This document shows, one piece after another, positions 19,309-28,307 of a stretch of DNA of 32,222 bases. A program made the translations under genes and the position numbers. The notes beneath the pieces were generated by a model. That model was given only the letters and a program-made list of their open reading frames with translations. It was not told where the DNA came from and ran no database searches. Numbering within the stretch: position 1 is the stretch's first letter; the number at the start of each line of letters is the position of its first letter. This DNA comes from a virus. Location of the stretch: IMG/VR virus record IMGVR_UViG_3300030012_001020, positions 1-32,222 of that record; one strand, 5' to 3'.

Positions 19309-20315
19309 TATGCTGTACCCCCTTGTACCGTTCCTGATTGCGTAAGCGTTACAAAACTAACGCCACGAATATAATTACCAGCCGCACCACCAGCTACACC
19401 ATTAGTGCGATTTCCATTTACACCTGTAGAACCAGCAGAACCAAAGCTTGCACCAGAACCACCTGTGCCAGCGTTAGTTCCACCCCCAACACCTGACCCT
19501 GCTGACTGATTATACCCTTGACCTACGCCACCAGAACCACCGTTTGTATTTGTGGTGCTATATATTGTTCTTGAAATCTGGTGCGTATAAGATTCATAAG
19601 TGTCGTCATAACTTTGCTGCGATCCATAGCTGTACACAGTAGTTCCTAAGTTTGCGGTTTGACCTACATAACTATTAGCCCAGAACATTCCTCGATTTTG
19701 CCCATATTTTCTTAAAAACACATACCTTGTTCCATAAGGCCACGAATAGTATGGCCCTGAGGTAGATGAAGTTTGATATGAACCACCTCCACCAGTGCCG
19801 CCACCGCCACCACCAGCCCTAATAGTACCGTTGTTTACTAATGTACAAGCTACAGCAGCTTCAAAAGCATCACCGCCAGCCGCACCAGCAGCACCACCTG
19901 CACCAGATAGTGTGCCATTGTTTGTAACAACAATAGTTCCAGAACCGCCTGACGGTATTTCTAATGCTTCTTCAGAAGTGCTTGTTGCGCCAAGCTCCAC
20001 ACCAGAATCAATAACAATTTCTTTGCGATAATCAACGGCGTAATCATCACCAAATAAAGTTGCTGCACTTTGATTGGTTGCGCCTGATGTAAAAGTAAAT
20101 CTAAATCCTTTAGCCTGACTTCTGAAGTTTGCAATGTTAATTGTACCGCTAGTAGGCACAGATGCAGCAAGATTTACGCCAGTGTTGTTAGCTGCCTTTG
20201 CTCTAATGTTTGAACCACCACGATACAAATCTGAATAAGAAATAGCAGCAGAGCCACCTACAAACTCAGTTCGTAAGTCAGAAAAACTAACTGCTCCTGA
20301 TGCTGCAATAGCCAT
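19308..20315 (-). CDS. Glycine-rich tail tip/adhesin protein
   Basis: 335 residues. The N-terminus MAIAASGAVSFSDLRTEFVG followed by YSDLYRGGSNIRA is typical of a phage tail-tip family. The region from about 125 to 335 is very rich in glycine, with runs such as GGGGGGTGGGG, GGSGGVGQGYNQSAGSGVGG and GTGGSGASFGSAGSTG; long glycine-rich loops of this sort form polyglycine helical sandwiches in adhesins of the T4-like gp38 type, which determine host range. A central tyrosine/serine segment (YSWPYGTRYVFLRKYGQNRG onward) interrupts the runs. Likely receptor-binding, by family analogy. Confidence 0.8.
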   Translation of the reverse strand: MAIAASGAVSFSDLRTEFVGGSAAISYSDLYRGGSNIRAKAANNTGVNLAASVPTSGTINIANFRSQAKGFRFTFTSGATNQSAATLFGDDYAVDYRKEIVIDSGVELGATSTSEEALEIPSGGSGTIVVTNNGTLSGAGGAAGAAGGDAFEAAVACTLVNNGTIRAGGGGGGTGGGGSYQTSSTSGPYYSWPYGTRYVFLRKYGQNRGMFWANSYVGQTANLGTTVYSYGSQQSYDDTYESYTHQISRTIYSTTNTNGGSGGVGQGYNQSAGSGVGGGTNAGTGGSGASFGSAGSTGVNGNRTNGVAGGAAGNYIRGVSFVTLTQSGTVQGGTA

Positions 20316-22507
20316 TATATAGTTCCAAAACCAGTAACATCATCAACAGATACAATCTCACCATCTGATGCAAATTTAATTTTTGCAGTACCGTTGTATT
20401 TAAATAAGAGATTGTCGCCACTTAATTCTATTGTCCATTTGCTTGAACCAAACTGGATAGCCTGTCCATTGGTGTCCAGCGTACCTCCAAGCTGGGGACT
20501 CGTATCGCTTACTAAATCACTAGATATTGTGGTTGGCTCAAAATCTGATGTTGAGCTATTAAATGCCAACACCTGACCGTTTGATACGCCCCCTGTATTA
20601 ACATCATTTGCGTCATTGATGCTAAAGTTGGAAACATTAAATGTGCCAAATGCAACAAGAGATACCGTATCGTTTGTTTGTGCAGCAGAACCAAGCGTTA
20701 CGCTTGTGCCGTTTGTTGCTGTAAAATCTGCTGGTTGCAGCTTAACACCATTAAGATATACATCTACAAACCCAGCATCATAAGTAATTGGGAATATAGT
20801 AGTTGAACCATTATAAGCACCAGATGCAGTGCCTACTACAAAATCTGCACGATTAGATGTGCCATTTACAGATGAACCAGCGTTAGCAAAGCCAGAACTG
20901 CCATAAACCTTCATTATATTATTTGTTGTATCAAACCACAAATCACCAGCATCAAGACTTGTTGTTGGCGCATTAGCTGATACACGATAACGCTCACCAA
21001 AATTATTTACGCTAGTAATATTAGAAGCTACATTATTTACATTTGCTATAGAACCGCCAACAAGATTGACGTTAGATATAGAGCCACCAACATTATTTAC
21101 ATTAGTTTGATTGTTTGCGACTGCTGCTACTTCAGTATCTATGCCAGCCACTGTAGTCACATTGGCTTGTATCCCAGCTACAGTAGTTATATTACCTTGA
21201 ATACCAGCAACTGTGTTAATATTAGTAATACTACCAGCAACAAGAGATATGTTGCTATCCTTGACTGTAATGGTATTGCCCATGCCATTGCCATGAACAG
21301 TACAATAATATCTCATAGACGCTGGAGCATTAGATGGAACTTCAAATGTAACTTTTGCACCAGCTTGACCAGCCGTACCTGTTGTTGTTACACCTGTCGT
21401 CCATGAGTTACCAGAACCATCTTTAAATGCAAGAGGATGACCAGCTACACTAGAGTCTGACACATCAAATATATATGTGTTGCCTCTAAACATTTCGATT
21501 GCTGGATTGTTTACACCATCAAGAACAAATACATTTCCAGTGCCAGGATTTGCAACAGTTACTGTATATGTTTTTTCAAGAGAGTCAGCTAAAGATGTAA
21601 TATCTGTAGATATAGCTGCAAGTGTATTTAAATCTGCAACGGCAGCAGTTGTGCCAAGTATAGCTACATTACTTGCAACACCAGAAACATTAGCTAAATG
21701 AGTAGTATTGATTCCAGCTACTGTAGTGACATTAGCCTGTATCCCAGCGACTGTTGTTACATCTGCTTGTATGCCAGCAACAGTTGTAACGTTGGCTTGT
21801 ATTCCAGCTACAGTAGTTATATTAGAAGCAATGCCAGCTACTGTTGGCAAACTCGAAACTACACCAGCCACTGTTGGCACACTTGAAGCTACACCAGCAA
21901 CAGACGTAACATTTGCAGCAATGCCAGCAACAGTATCAATATCTGTAGATATAGATGCGACAGTATTTACATTGCCTGTTTGTGGGCCAGCTTCAACAGC
22001 ACCTGTTGTTGAGTTAAAAGCAAGCACCGTACCTTTGCGTGTATCTACAGCAGGTAATGTAAGGGTAGCATCAGCATCAAAATCTGTAAGACGAAGTGAC
22101 CTGTCAATATCATCTTTAAGGTCAGCTTGGATAGCTATAATTTTATCAAGTCCAGTATTGAGTGAGGCAATGTCAAAAGGGCCAGCAGAAGGGAAATCAG
22201 TTGTTCGTTCAATAGGGAGAGAGCGACTGATAATAATTTTGATATCAGCACCAGAAGCTGTTGGCACATTTCCAGTAGTAAAGTGAATGAAGCCTGTTTG
22301 TCCTGATACATGCGCTATCCTATTGTTAGCATCATTATTGCTTGCGGTACGATAATGAACATTTAATGTTTTTTTAACGCCATCTTGATAAACATTTAAA
22401 TCAGTATCAGAAAAAAACTCAAACGGAACTGTAAACACAGTTTGATTATTACCATCAGTAACCGTGTATTCTACTCTTGGATCATTATCTGCTAGATTAA
22501 TAGTCAT
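20315..22507 (-). CDS. Tail fibre (T7 gp17-like N-terminus, repeats, cupredoxin-like domain)
   Basis: 730 residues. The N-terminal part (about 1-150) resembles the T7 tail fibre attachment domain (VEYTVTDGNNQTVFTVPFEF then DLNVYQDGV). Residues about 185-270 are ten-residue repeats (TTVAGIQANV type) and a second repeat block lies at about 420-500. Between them, about 311-416, is a cupredoxin-like domain: TYTVTVANPG, RGNTYIFDVS, then H357 in AGHPLAF and C402, H405 and M409 in YYCTVHGNGMGN. The C-terminal part contains fibre motifs (GDLWFDTTNN, VYLNGVKLQPADF). It would attach to the tail through its N-terminus and carry the adhesins encoded downstream. An inserted cupredoxin domain is unusual but known to occur in marine phage fibres. 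Confidence 0.9.
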   Translation of the reverse strand: MTINLADNDPRVEYTVTDGNNQTVFTVPFEFFSDTDLNVYQDGVKKTLNVHYRTASNNDANNRIAHVSGQTGFIHFTTGNVPTASGADIKIIISRSLPIERTTDFPSAGPFDIASLNTGLDKIIAIQADLKDDIDRSLRLTDFDADATLTLPAVDTRKGTVLAFNSTTGAVEAGPQTGNVNTVASISTDIDTVAGIAANVTSVAGVASSVPTVAGVVSSLPTVAGIASNITTVAGIQANVTTVAGIQADVTTVAGIQANVTTVAGINTTHLANVSGVASNVAILGTTAAVADLNTLAAISTDITSLADSLEKTYTVTVANPGTGNVFVLDGVNNPAIEMFRGNTYIFDVSDSSVAGHPLAFKDGSGNSWTTGVTTTGTAGQAGAKVTFEVPSNAPASMRYYCTVHGNGMGNTITVKDSNISLVAGSITNINTVAGIQGNITTVAGIQANVTTVAGIDTEVAAVANNQTNVNNVGGSISNVNLVGGSIANVNNVASNITSVNNFGERYRVSANAPTTSLDAGDLWFDTTNNIMKVYGSSGFANAGSSVNGTSNRADFVVGTASGAYNGSTTIFPITYDAGFVDVYLNGVKLQPADFTATNGTSVTLGSAAQTNDTVSLVAFGTFNVSNFSINDANDVNTGGVSNGQVLAFNSSTSDFEPTTISSDLVSDTSPQLGGTLDTNGQAIQFGSSKWTIELSGDNLLFKYNGTAKIKFASDGEIVSVDDVTGFGTI
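21144..21233 (-). repeat. Three 30-base repeats in the tail fibre gene
   Basis: Three 30-base units (starts 21144, 21174, 21204) encoding the TTVAGI decapeptide, on the C-terminal side of the cupredoxin-like domain. They are of the same type as the block at 21714-21953. Confidence 0.85.
21714..21953 (-). repeat. Eight 30-base tandem repeats in the tail fibre gene
   Basis: Eight diverged units of exactly 30 bases begin at 21714 and every 30 bases after, each opening with CCAGC on the plus strand. They encode decapeptides of the (T/S)VAG(I/V)-x-x-x-(V/I/L) type, expected to form a fibrous shaft. Unit number may vary between related phages through slippage or recombination. Confidence 0.9.
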
Positions 22508-22549
22508 TCTAGTCCCCTATCATACAAACTATAATAGCTCTACGCACAT

Positions 22550-25500
22550 TTAATAACGTCCTGTACCAATCATTAACTCACGCATATCGTTTTTTATCGG
22601 AAGAACACCAAGAAACGGTGCAGAATAAAACGCACCTTGCGCAGCATCATTGTAATTACCATTCAAAAAGTCATTTGCTATTCGATAATAATCTAAAGCA
22701 AGCCCAACAGGTGCGCCAAATGGCTCTGTCAAACTATCAGCTAAACGCTCATCAGGATCAGGAGATACAAACTTTGGCGGTATTACAAAATCTTCTGGAT
22801 TGTCGGATATACCAGCAGCAACGCTCAATCCCATATAACCAAGCTCTCCATAAAAACCAACAAGGCCAGAATGGTCTATAAGTCGAGCCATCATTTCTGG
22901 TGAATCTGCCCAGTTTTCTTTTGCTCTTCTCCACCAAAATTTGTCTTTAATGTTAAGAGAAAGATAGCTTAAACCAATTAAAGCAATAGCACCCTGTAAC
23001 CTAAACCTACGGTCAGGATCTACAACAGCAGACATTATTTTGTTGTTTGCGCCAAAAATAAAATTCATAAATGTAAACGGTAACGACATTGTGCCAGATT
23101 CCATGCGAACCATCTTAACACCATCAGACGACGCACGCTCATCAATCTCGTACAGTTTAGGAAACTTCTTTCGCATGGCTTGTGTGTATGCATTGTCCTT
23201 TATATAAGCAACGCCATCCATAATAAGCGGTCTATCAAATGCTTGCCCCATAACAACAGCATTATCTGCATGTGCGGCTGTTGCAGCTTGATAGCGGCGC
23301 AGCATGTCACGCTCTCTAGCTGTAGATGAAGGCCAAGCATCTGTATTGGCTAACAAAAAGTCATCACCTTCAGCGTTCTGTGTTGGCATGTCATTAACAT
23401 AGTTAGCTAGGTCTTCATCAAAACCATATCTAAATAAATATTCTTTATCTCTTGCGTTTATTGTGCCATCAGCAAGTTGCTTAGATAGACGAATAAATTT
23501 ATCATTTACAAGTATTTGGTCTAAAACCTTAAGAGCAGTTGTAATCGGGCCAAGAAAGTTGGCTGTATAAAAGAAACGATTGCCAATCTCTTGCGTTCTT
23601 TCTATGCGTGTTGCCTGTACACGTTTTACACTGTCGCCTAGCAACTTACGCATAACAACATTACGAGCCATATCTAAAGCAACACCAGCATTTCTTGCTT
23701 CTTTAAATACTTGCCCTCGTGTAGTTGAGTCAAGAGCAGCCCATGATGCACGCAACACATCTTTCATGCCGTGAGACAATACAATAGTACCTAAGTCAGC
23801 TATTGCATTAATACCTGCTTCACCAAGATATGTTACACCAGCCCAGAACTGAGCAAACTTTGATGATGCATTATCAAACCTATCAGGATTGCGAACAAGA
23901 GAACCCATAACTCTATCATATTCACCAGTAAATGCTGCACGTACATCAGCTATTTGCTCTTCAGTATTGCCATTACGCCGCATTTCTTTTGCTATATCGC
24001 TAAGAACTTCATCTACATCACGTCCTTCATAAGCACGATGAAACTCTATCTTACGACCAGCACGTTCTGCATAAGTGTAAAAGACATCCATGTTTTTAAT
24101 CATGAAATCATTAATCATCCACTCATCTATATCTGTCTTACGCTTACGCAAATGCTTAGAATTACCAGCAACACCAGTAGGACGAGCATCTTCCATATCG
24201 TCAGCAGACTCTTCCATAATTCTTTTTAATGTTTTTTCTGCGCTAGCTCGTGGTAAAGGTACGCCCTTTTTTTCATAATGATCTGCAAAGATTTTTGTTA
24301 AGGCTTCTCTATCTTCTTTACCTTTTAGTTTTAACTTGTCGTAATAAATAGAAAACACATAATTTTTGCGTGTAGGGCTATCAAGCAAGTCTTCTAGTTT
24401 GCTAATACGGACATCAATATCGTCCATTTCATCGCCAAGAGTTGCTAGTTTACTCGCTTGATTCTTAGATTGACTACCGCGTGCTTTCACATTGTCTTCA
24501 ATGTCTGCAACAAGTTGAGCTTTTTTAGCCTTAGCTGCTTGTAGTCTAGTGACCTCTGTATTAATTCTTGCATCATCCATAAGCAAACCAACATCACGAA
24601 AGTCTGCATCAAACTTTTGATAAAAATCTCTAATAAGAGTTGCTGCTTGCTTCTGTTGATTGTCCATAGCATCAGCACCAAAACGTGGCGTAGGTGCAGT
24701 AGAATCAATATGCTTGGTTATTGTATCTTCAATCCAGTTATCAAAGTCTTTATTAAACGGATTAAAGTCTGCTGCGTATGCACCAAAAACTTGTCTTGCT
24801 TTCTTGCGTCTACCATTAGTAATAGATTGTATATGCAAGTCACGAAGACGCTCTTCTAACTGACGAGCAATACCAGTATATACAAATGAGCGTTGATACA
24901 CAGATTGTGTGCCACCTTCAGTTCCCTGCCCACGTAAGCCAATAGAAGAGTTATAAGCAAGTTTAGTTAGTTTTTCTTTAATGCCAGCACCTAACCACTT
25001 CTTGCTAAGAAGACGCTGTATAGGTGAGCCAAAAGGATTAACTGACTTTGGATTGTATTTATCTTCTGGATTAATTTTGAGTTCACCAGTTTCAGAATCA
25101 ACAAATTGTGCTGGTCTTTCGCCTTTTGCATGTTGCCCTGACTTGCGTACAGTAGAACGCAAAAATGGCATAATGTGTGGCGCACCTTTGATAACTGGCC
25201 CTAATGCTGCTGACAATGCTGTTGTTGCACCAATATTCCATGCAGCTTCCCATTCTTCATCAGCTACAGCAAATGGCGCACGTCTTGCTTCTGATGCAAC
25301 GCCATAAGCAAAACCAGCAGCACCTAACCTACCAGCAGCAGACAAAGCTGTTGCACCAAGACGAGTTACATTTAGCATAGGAACAAAAGCAGTGAAGAAA
25401 AGTGGGTCAGCAAAACCAGAAGCAAGACTAGCTGTAAATGCACCACGTTCTAGATTGCTACGTCTATCCAAAACATTCTGCACTCTTTGTTCTAAGAACC

Positions 25501-25762
25501 GCAGATGCTCTAAATCTTTTGCTCTTGCTAAATCATCAAAGTATGGCAGGTATTTATCTTGCACATGATCTTCAATATTAAATGATGGGTCAAAACCTCT
25601 TTGCCCAAAACGATATTCTTCTTGCACAGTTTCAATAAGCGGCATGTTATTATAAGCAACGCCAGAAGAGAATGTCTGCCACCAAGTAGGCGTTGTCTCA
25701 TAACGCATTTCGTTTGGAACAGGTATAAGAAAGTCTTTGCGTGTAGGTTCAAGTTCAATCAT
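22550..25762 (-). CDS. Large internal virion (ejected) protein, T7 gp16-like by position
   Basis: 1070 residues. The gene order, tail tube B, small internal protein, 701-residue protein, 1070-residue protein, tail fibre, parallels T7 genes 12 to 17, so this corresponds to the large core protein ejected into the host envelope. Residues about 108-170 contain hydrophobic, alanine/glycine-rich helices (SLASGFADPLFFTAFVPML); about 420-480 is charged coiled coil; the C-terminal 200 residues contain further hydrophobic helices (LQGAIALIGLSYLSL). I see no lytic transglycosylase motif, unlike T7 gp16. Start overlaps the previous stop by four bases (ATGA). Confidence 0.82.
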   Translation of the reverse strand: MIELEPTRKDFLIPVPNEMRYETTPTWWQTFSSGVAYNNMPLIETVQEEYRFGQRGFDPSFNIEDHVQDKYLPYFDDLARAKDLEHLRFLEQRVQNVLDRRSNLERGAFTASLASGFADPLFFTAFVPMLNVTRLGATALSAAGRLGAAGFAYGVASEARRAPFAVADEEWEAAWNIGATTALSAALGPVIKGAPHIMPFLRSTVRKSGQHAKGERPAQFVDSETGELKINPEDKYNPKSVNPFGSPIQRLLSKKWLGAGIKEKLTKLAYNSSIGLRGQGTEGGTQSVYQRSFVYTGIARQLEERLRDLHIQSITNGRRKKARQVFGAYAADFNPFNKDFDNWIEDTITKHIDSTAPTPRFGADAMDNQQKQAATLIRDFYQKFDADFRDVGLLMDDARINTEVTRLQAAKAKKAQLVADIEDNVKARGSQSKNQASKLATLGDEMDDIDVRISKLEDLLDSPTRKNYVFSIYYDKLKLKGKEDREALTKIFADHYEKKGVPLPRASAEKTLKRIMEESADDMEDARPTGVAGNSKHLRKRKTDIDEWMINDFMIKNMDVFYTYAERAGRKIEFHRAYEGRDVDEVLSDIAKEMRRNGNTEEQIADVRAAFTGEYDRVMGSLVRNPDRFDNASSKFAQFWAGVTYLGEAGINAIADLGTIVLSHGMKDVLRASWAALDSTTRGQVFKEARNAGVALDMARNVVMRKLLGDSVKRVQATRIERTQEIGNRFFYTANFLGPITTALKVLDQILVNDKFIRLSKQLADGTINARDKEYLFRYGFDEDLANYVNDMPTQNAEGDDFLLANTDAWPSSTARERDMLRRYQAATAAHADNAVVMGQAFDRPLIMDGVAYIKDNAYTQAMRKKFPKLYEIDERASSDGVKMVRMESGTMSLPFTFMNFIFGANNKIMSAVVDPDRRFRLQGAIALIGLSYLSLNIKDKFWWRRAKENWADSPEMMARLIDHSGLVGFYGELGYMGLSVAAGISDNPEDFVIPPKFVSPDPDERLADSLTEPFGAPVGLALDYYRIANDFLNGNYNDAAQGAFYSAPFLGVLPIKNDMRELMIGTGRY

Positions 25763-27864
25763 GGAACCATCACATTCGGTGTTACTCCACCAGTGCCTTG
25801 CTGTGATTGCTGATACCTGTCAGCAGCAGCACGCAAATCTGTAATGTGGTCATTTTGTGACTTTTGATAAGCAAGCTCTATAGCCCTAGAAACAGACATA
25901 CCACCAACAACAAGTGGTCTATTGTTACGCATAACAGGAGTACCATCTGTCTTAACAACATAATAATATGGCATCTGTGTACCGCCTCGTGGGTCTGGAA
26001 TTAACTTTACGCGACCACTGGCTAGTGTCAGCGATGGATCAATAGCATTTAGTGCCATGTCAACATGCATCTCAAAAGTAGGATAGTATGAGCCATATCT
26101 TGCTTCTGGCGAATAACGTGATGTTGCATCAGCATCGCCAGTTGGTGAATAGATATGTTTTGATTTAGCAAATATCTTATTCTTTGATTGATTTAAAATA
26201 TCTTTTGTCTTCGCTGAACCGTGTGTGTAAAGCAAAACAGGAATCAAATCTTGGAAGAAAGCTATCTCTTCTCCTGATTTTGCTCCTGTTTTATTCATAA
26301 ACGTGTCCATAGTATCACTACCCATAATGCGCTTTACCGCATCACCACGTTCATTAGAAGACATGCGCATAAACTCTGCACGTTTAGTAGCAAAAGTATT
26401 TAAATCCATTGATTGCAATGAACCTGAATAGGTACGCAATGCCTCCATCTTAACAATGGTTTGATCGTCAAGACCGCGTGATGTAAACACACCATTTTGG
26501 AATGTCATGTTTTCGTACAAGCTAAGAAGCTGACCCGCTTTACCTGATGCAATAGCCATATCATATAAAGCATCATCTTCAAATATATCACGCAACGGCT
26601 TTGGCAAAGGCGAATTGCTCATTGCAAGCTGTTCTAAAAGTGTAGTCTTGTTATCAAAAAAGTTAAGCTCAGTGCCAAGTTTATTGACAATATCCGCACC
26701 ACTCTTGATGCCTTGCTCTTGTAACAACTGTTCTGAACGAGCAGTAGATAAAACACCACCTTCTTGAAAATGGTTGAGCGACACAGCATTTTGGAAACGT
26801 GTCTTGTTAGTGTTGAATATTTTTTCTCTGTCATTTGCGTATGTACGCAACTCAGTTTTTAACTTGCTTCGTACAGCAGCCATATCGGGATTAGAAGCAA
26901 GGCTTTGCGTAAATCCAATTTGTTCTAGTTTTTGTCTAGTGTCAGCAGGTAAATCTTGCATTGTTTCTGGTGATTCAAGAACAGATAACATACTGCGCAA
27001 AAGGTCTTGCTCTTGATTATAGTCAGAGTATGGATTCAAACTAACCATATAATCAGCAGCAACTTTGCTAGCAATGTTTTTTATTCTGCCACCATGATAT
27101 GCAAGTTTAACTGCATTACGCAGTTCTGTTTGCTTGCCTAGCTCAAGTCTATTGCCATGCAAATCAATAAATTCATTTATGCTTGCTTCAATTCTTTCAC
27201 GAACAACGTCAAGGTTTGTTGTTGTTGCTGGGCCTCCTATTTCAGAACCCCCTACAACTACTTCTTGTGACCCAGCATCTGATGCTGCGAGCGCAGACAT
27301 ATATGCTATAGCCTCATCAAGCTCTGATGCTTTGTTTTTAAAATCTTTCTTCATAGCTGTATCGTATGCTTTGACACGAATATCAGTTAAGTGTTCAGCT
27401 ATAGTTGGAGCAGATATTTCTTCTATATATGCTTTATATCTTGGATTAAGCTCAGTTGTTTTCTTAACCCAACCTTCCATATCAACATCAAATTGATCTG
27501 CTGTAGCAGGGCTACCATCTTCACGTACTCTTGCTTGTTTTGCCTTACTTAATAAATCAAGTTTAATTGCTGTTTGATATTTAGAATCTACAAGACTTTT
27601 TGCTGTGCGCTTTGCAACAGGAGACATTGCATCTGGAATAGGTTTGTATTCAACAATGCCATCTTCATTACGTGTTTGTAACTGTACTGCATACTCACGA
27701 CCAACCTCTTGCTGTTCAGCCACAGCAAGTTTATATCCCTGTTCTGCAAGATTATACCCAGTTTGTTGTAAGGATTGCGCTGCTCTAGCACCAGCCATAC
27801 TTGGTTGCACAATACCAATGGGCGATACAAGAGGTGTTTGTACTTGGAACTTTTTAATAGCCAT
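25759..27864 (-). CDS. Internal virion protein, T7 gp15-like by position
   Basis: 701 residues, mostly helical. The N-terminus (MAIKKFQVQTPLVSPIGIVQ, then an alanine-rich helix) and repeated charged helices resemble the second core protein of T7-like phages, which with its neighbours builds the channel for DNA ejection. No catalytic motif is visible. The last 40 residues are Gln/Gly-rich. It overlaps the upstream gene's stop by one base and the downstream start by four. Function is inferred mainly from gene order and length. Confidence 0.8.
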   Translation of the reverse strand: MAIKKFQVQTPLVSPIGIVQPSMAGARAAQSLQQTGYNLAEQGYKLAVAEQQEVGREYAVQLQTRNEDGIVEYKPIPDAMSPVAKRTAKSLVDSKYQTAIKLDLLSKAKQARVREDGSPATADQFDVDMEGWVKKTTELNPRYKAYIEEISAPTIAEHLTDIRVKAYDTAMKKDFKNKASELDEAIAYMSALAASDAGSQEVVVGGSEIGGPATTTNLDVVRERIEASINEFIDLHGNRLELGKQTELRNAVKLAYHGGRIKNIASKVAADYMVSLNPYSDYNQEQDLLRSMLSVLESPETMQDLPADTRQKLEQIGFTQSLASNPDMAAVRSKLKTELRTYANDREKIFNTNKTRFQNAVSLNHFQEGGVLSTARSEQLLQEQGIKSGADIVNKLGTELNFFDNKTTLLEQLAMSNSPLPKPLRDIFEDDALYDMAIASGKAGQLLSLYENMTFQNGVFTSRGLDDQTIVKMEALRTYSGSLQSMDLNTFATKRAEFMRMSSNERGDAVKRIMGSDTMDTFMNKTGAKSGEEIAFFQDLIPVLLYTHGSAKTKDILNQSKNKIFAKSKHIYSPTGDADATSRYSPEARYGSYYPTFEMHVDMALNAIDPSLTLASGRVKLIPDPRGGTQMPYYYVVKTDGTPVMRNNRPLVVGGMSVSRAIELAYQKSQNDHITDLRAAADRYQQSQQGTGGVTPNVMVP

Positions 27865-28307
27865 TAGTCAATAGTCCCTGTAGGTGTAATCTGATACATT
27901 TTTGTGCCAGCATTAAGAAAGTTTTGCATTGTTTTGTTTCTAGCAGCACGCCTTGCTGCATCTCTATCCATACGTGCTTGATCTGCCGCCATAGCAAATC
28001 TTGCTTGTTGACCAAGCGACCTAATTCTGGAAGCGTCTATACCCATTCTTGCTTTGTCTTCTGCGCTTTTCTTTATTGCTTTTATAGAACGATCTTGTCT
28101 TGCTGTTGTAAGGGTTACAGATTGTTCATATTCGTTAAAAGCTGCAACCCTTGCATTATGATCTTGTAACGCACCAAGTTGTGAGCGTTTCATTTCTTCA
28201 TAGTTTTGGCGTTCACGAGAATTAGCTGAACCTATAAGAGCAGCTTTTTCATCTTGTATTCCTTGCTGGGTAAGCAAGAAACCTATTCCAAGTAAAACAG
28301 GATCCAT
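27864..28307 (-). CDS. Small internal virion protein, T7 gp14-like by position
   Basis: 147 residues. It starts MDPVLLGIGFLLTQQGIQDE and is then a long alanine-, arginine- and glutamine-rich helix (AARRAARNKTMQNFLNAGTK near the end). Podovirus proteins at this place are small helical ejection proteins that insert in the outer membrane. No enzyme motif. One-base overlaps with both neighbours (28307 and 27864). Confidence 0.8.
   Translation of the reverse strand: MDPVLLGIGFLLTQQGIQDEKAALIGSANSRERQNYEEMKRSQLGALQDHNARVAAFNEYEQSVTLTTARQDRSIKAIKKSAEDKARMGIDASRIRSLGQQARFAMAADQARMDRDAARRAARNKTMQNFLNAGTKMYQITPTGTID

Noticed and set aside
21144-21953. Regular repeats as a possible CRISPR array
   Set aside because: The units are contiguous, have no spacers, and encode a decapeptide repeat in a recognised fibre gene.
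21708-22286. 192-codon plus-strand frame in the tail fibre gene with repeated PATVVTLA peptides
   Set aside because: It is the antisense shadow of the 30-base repeats; since the repeat length is a multiple of three every frame repeats. The minus-strand fibre protein is clearly the real product.
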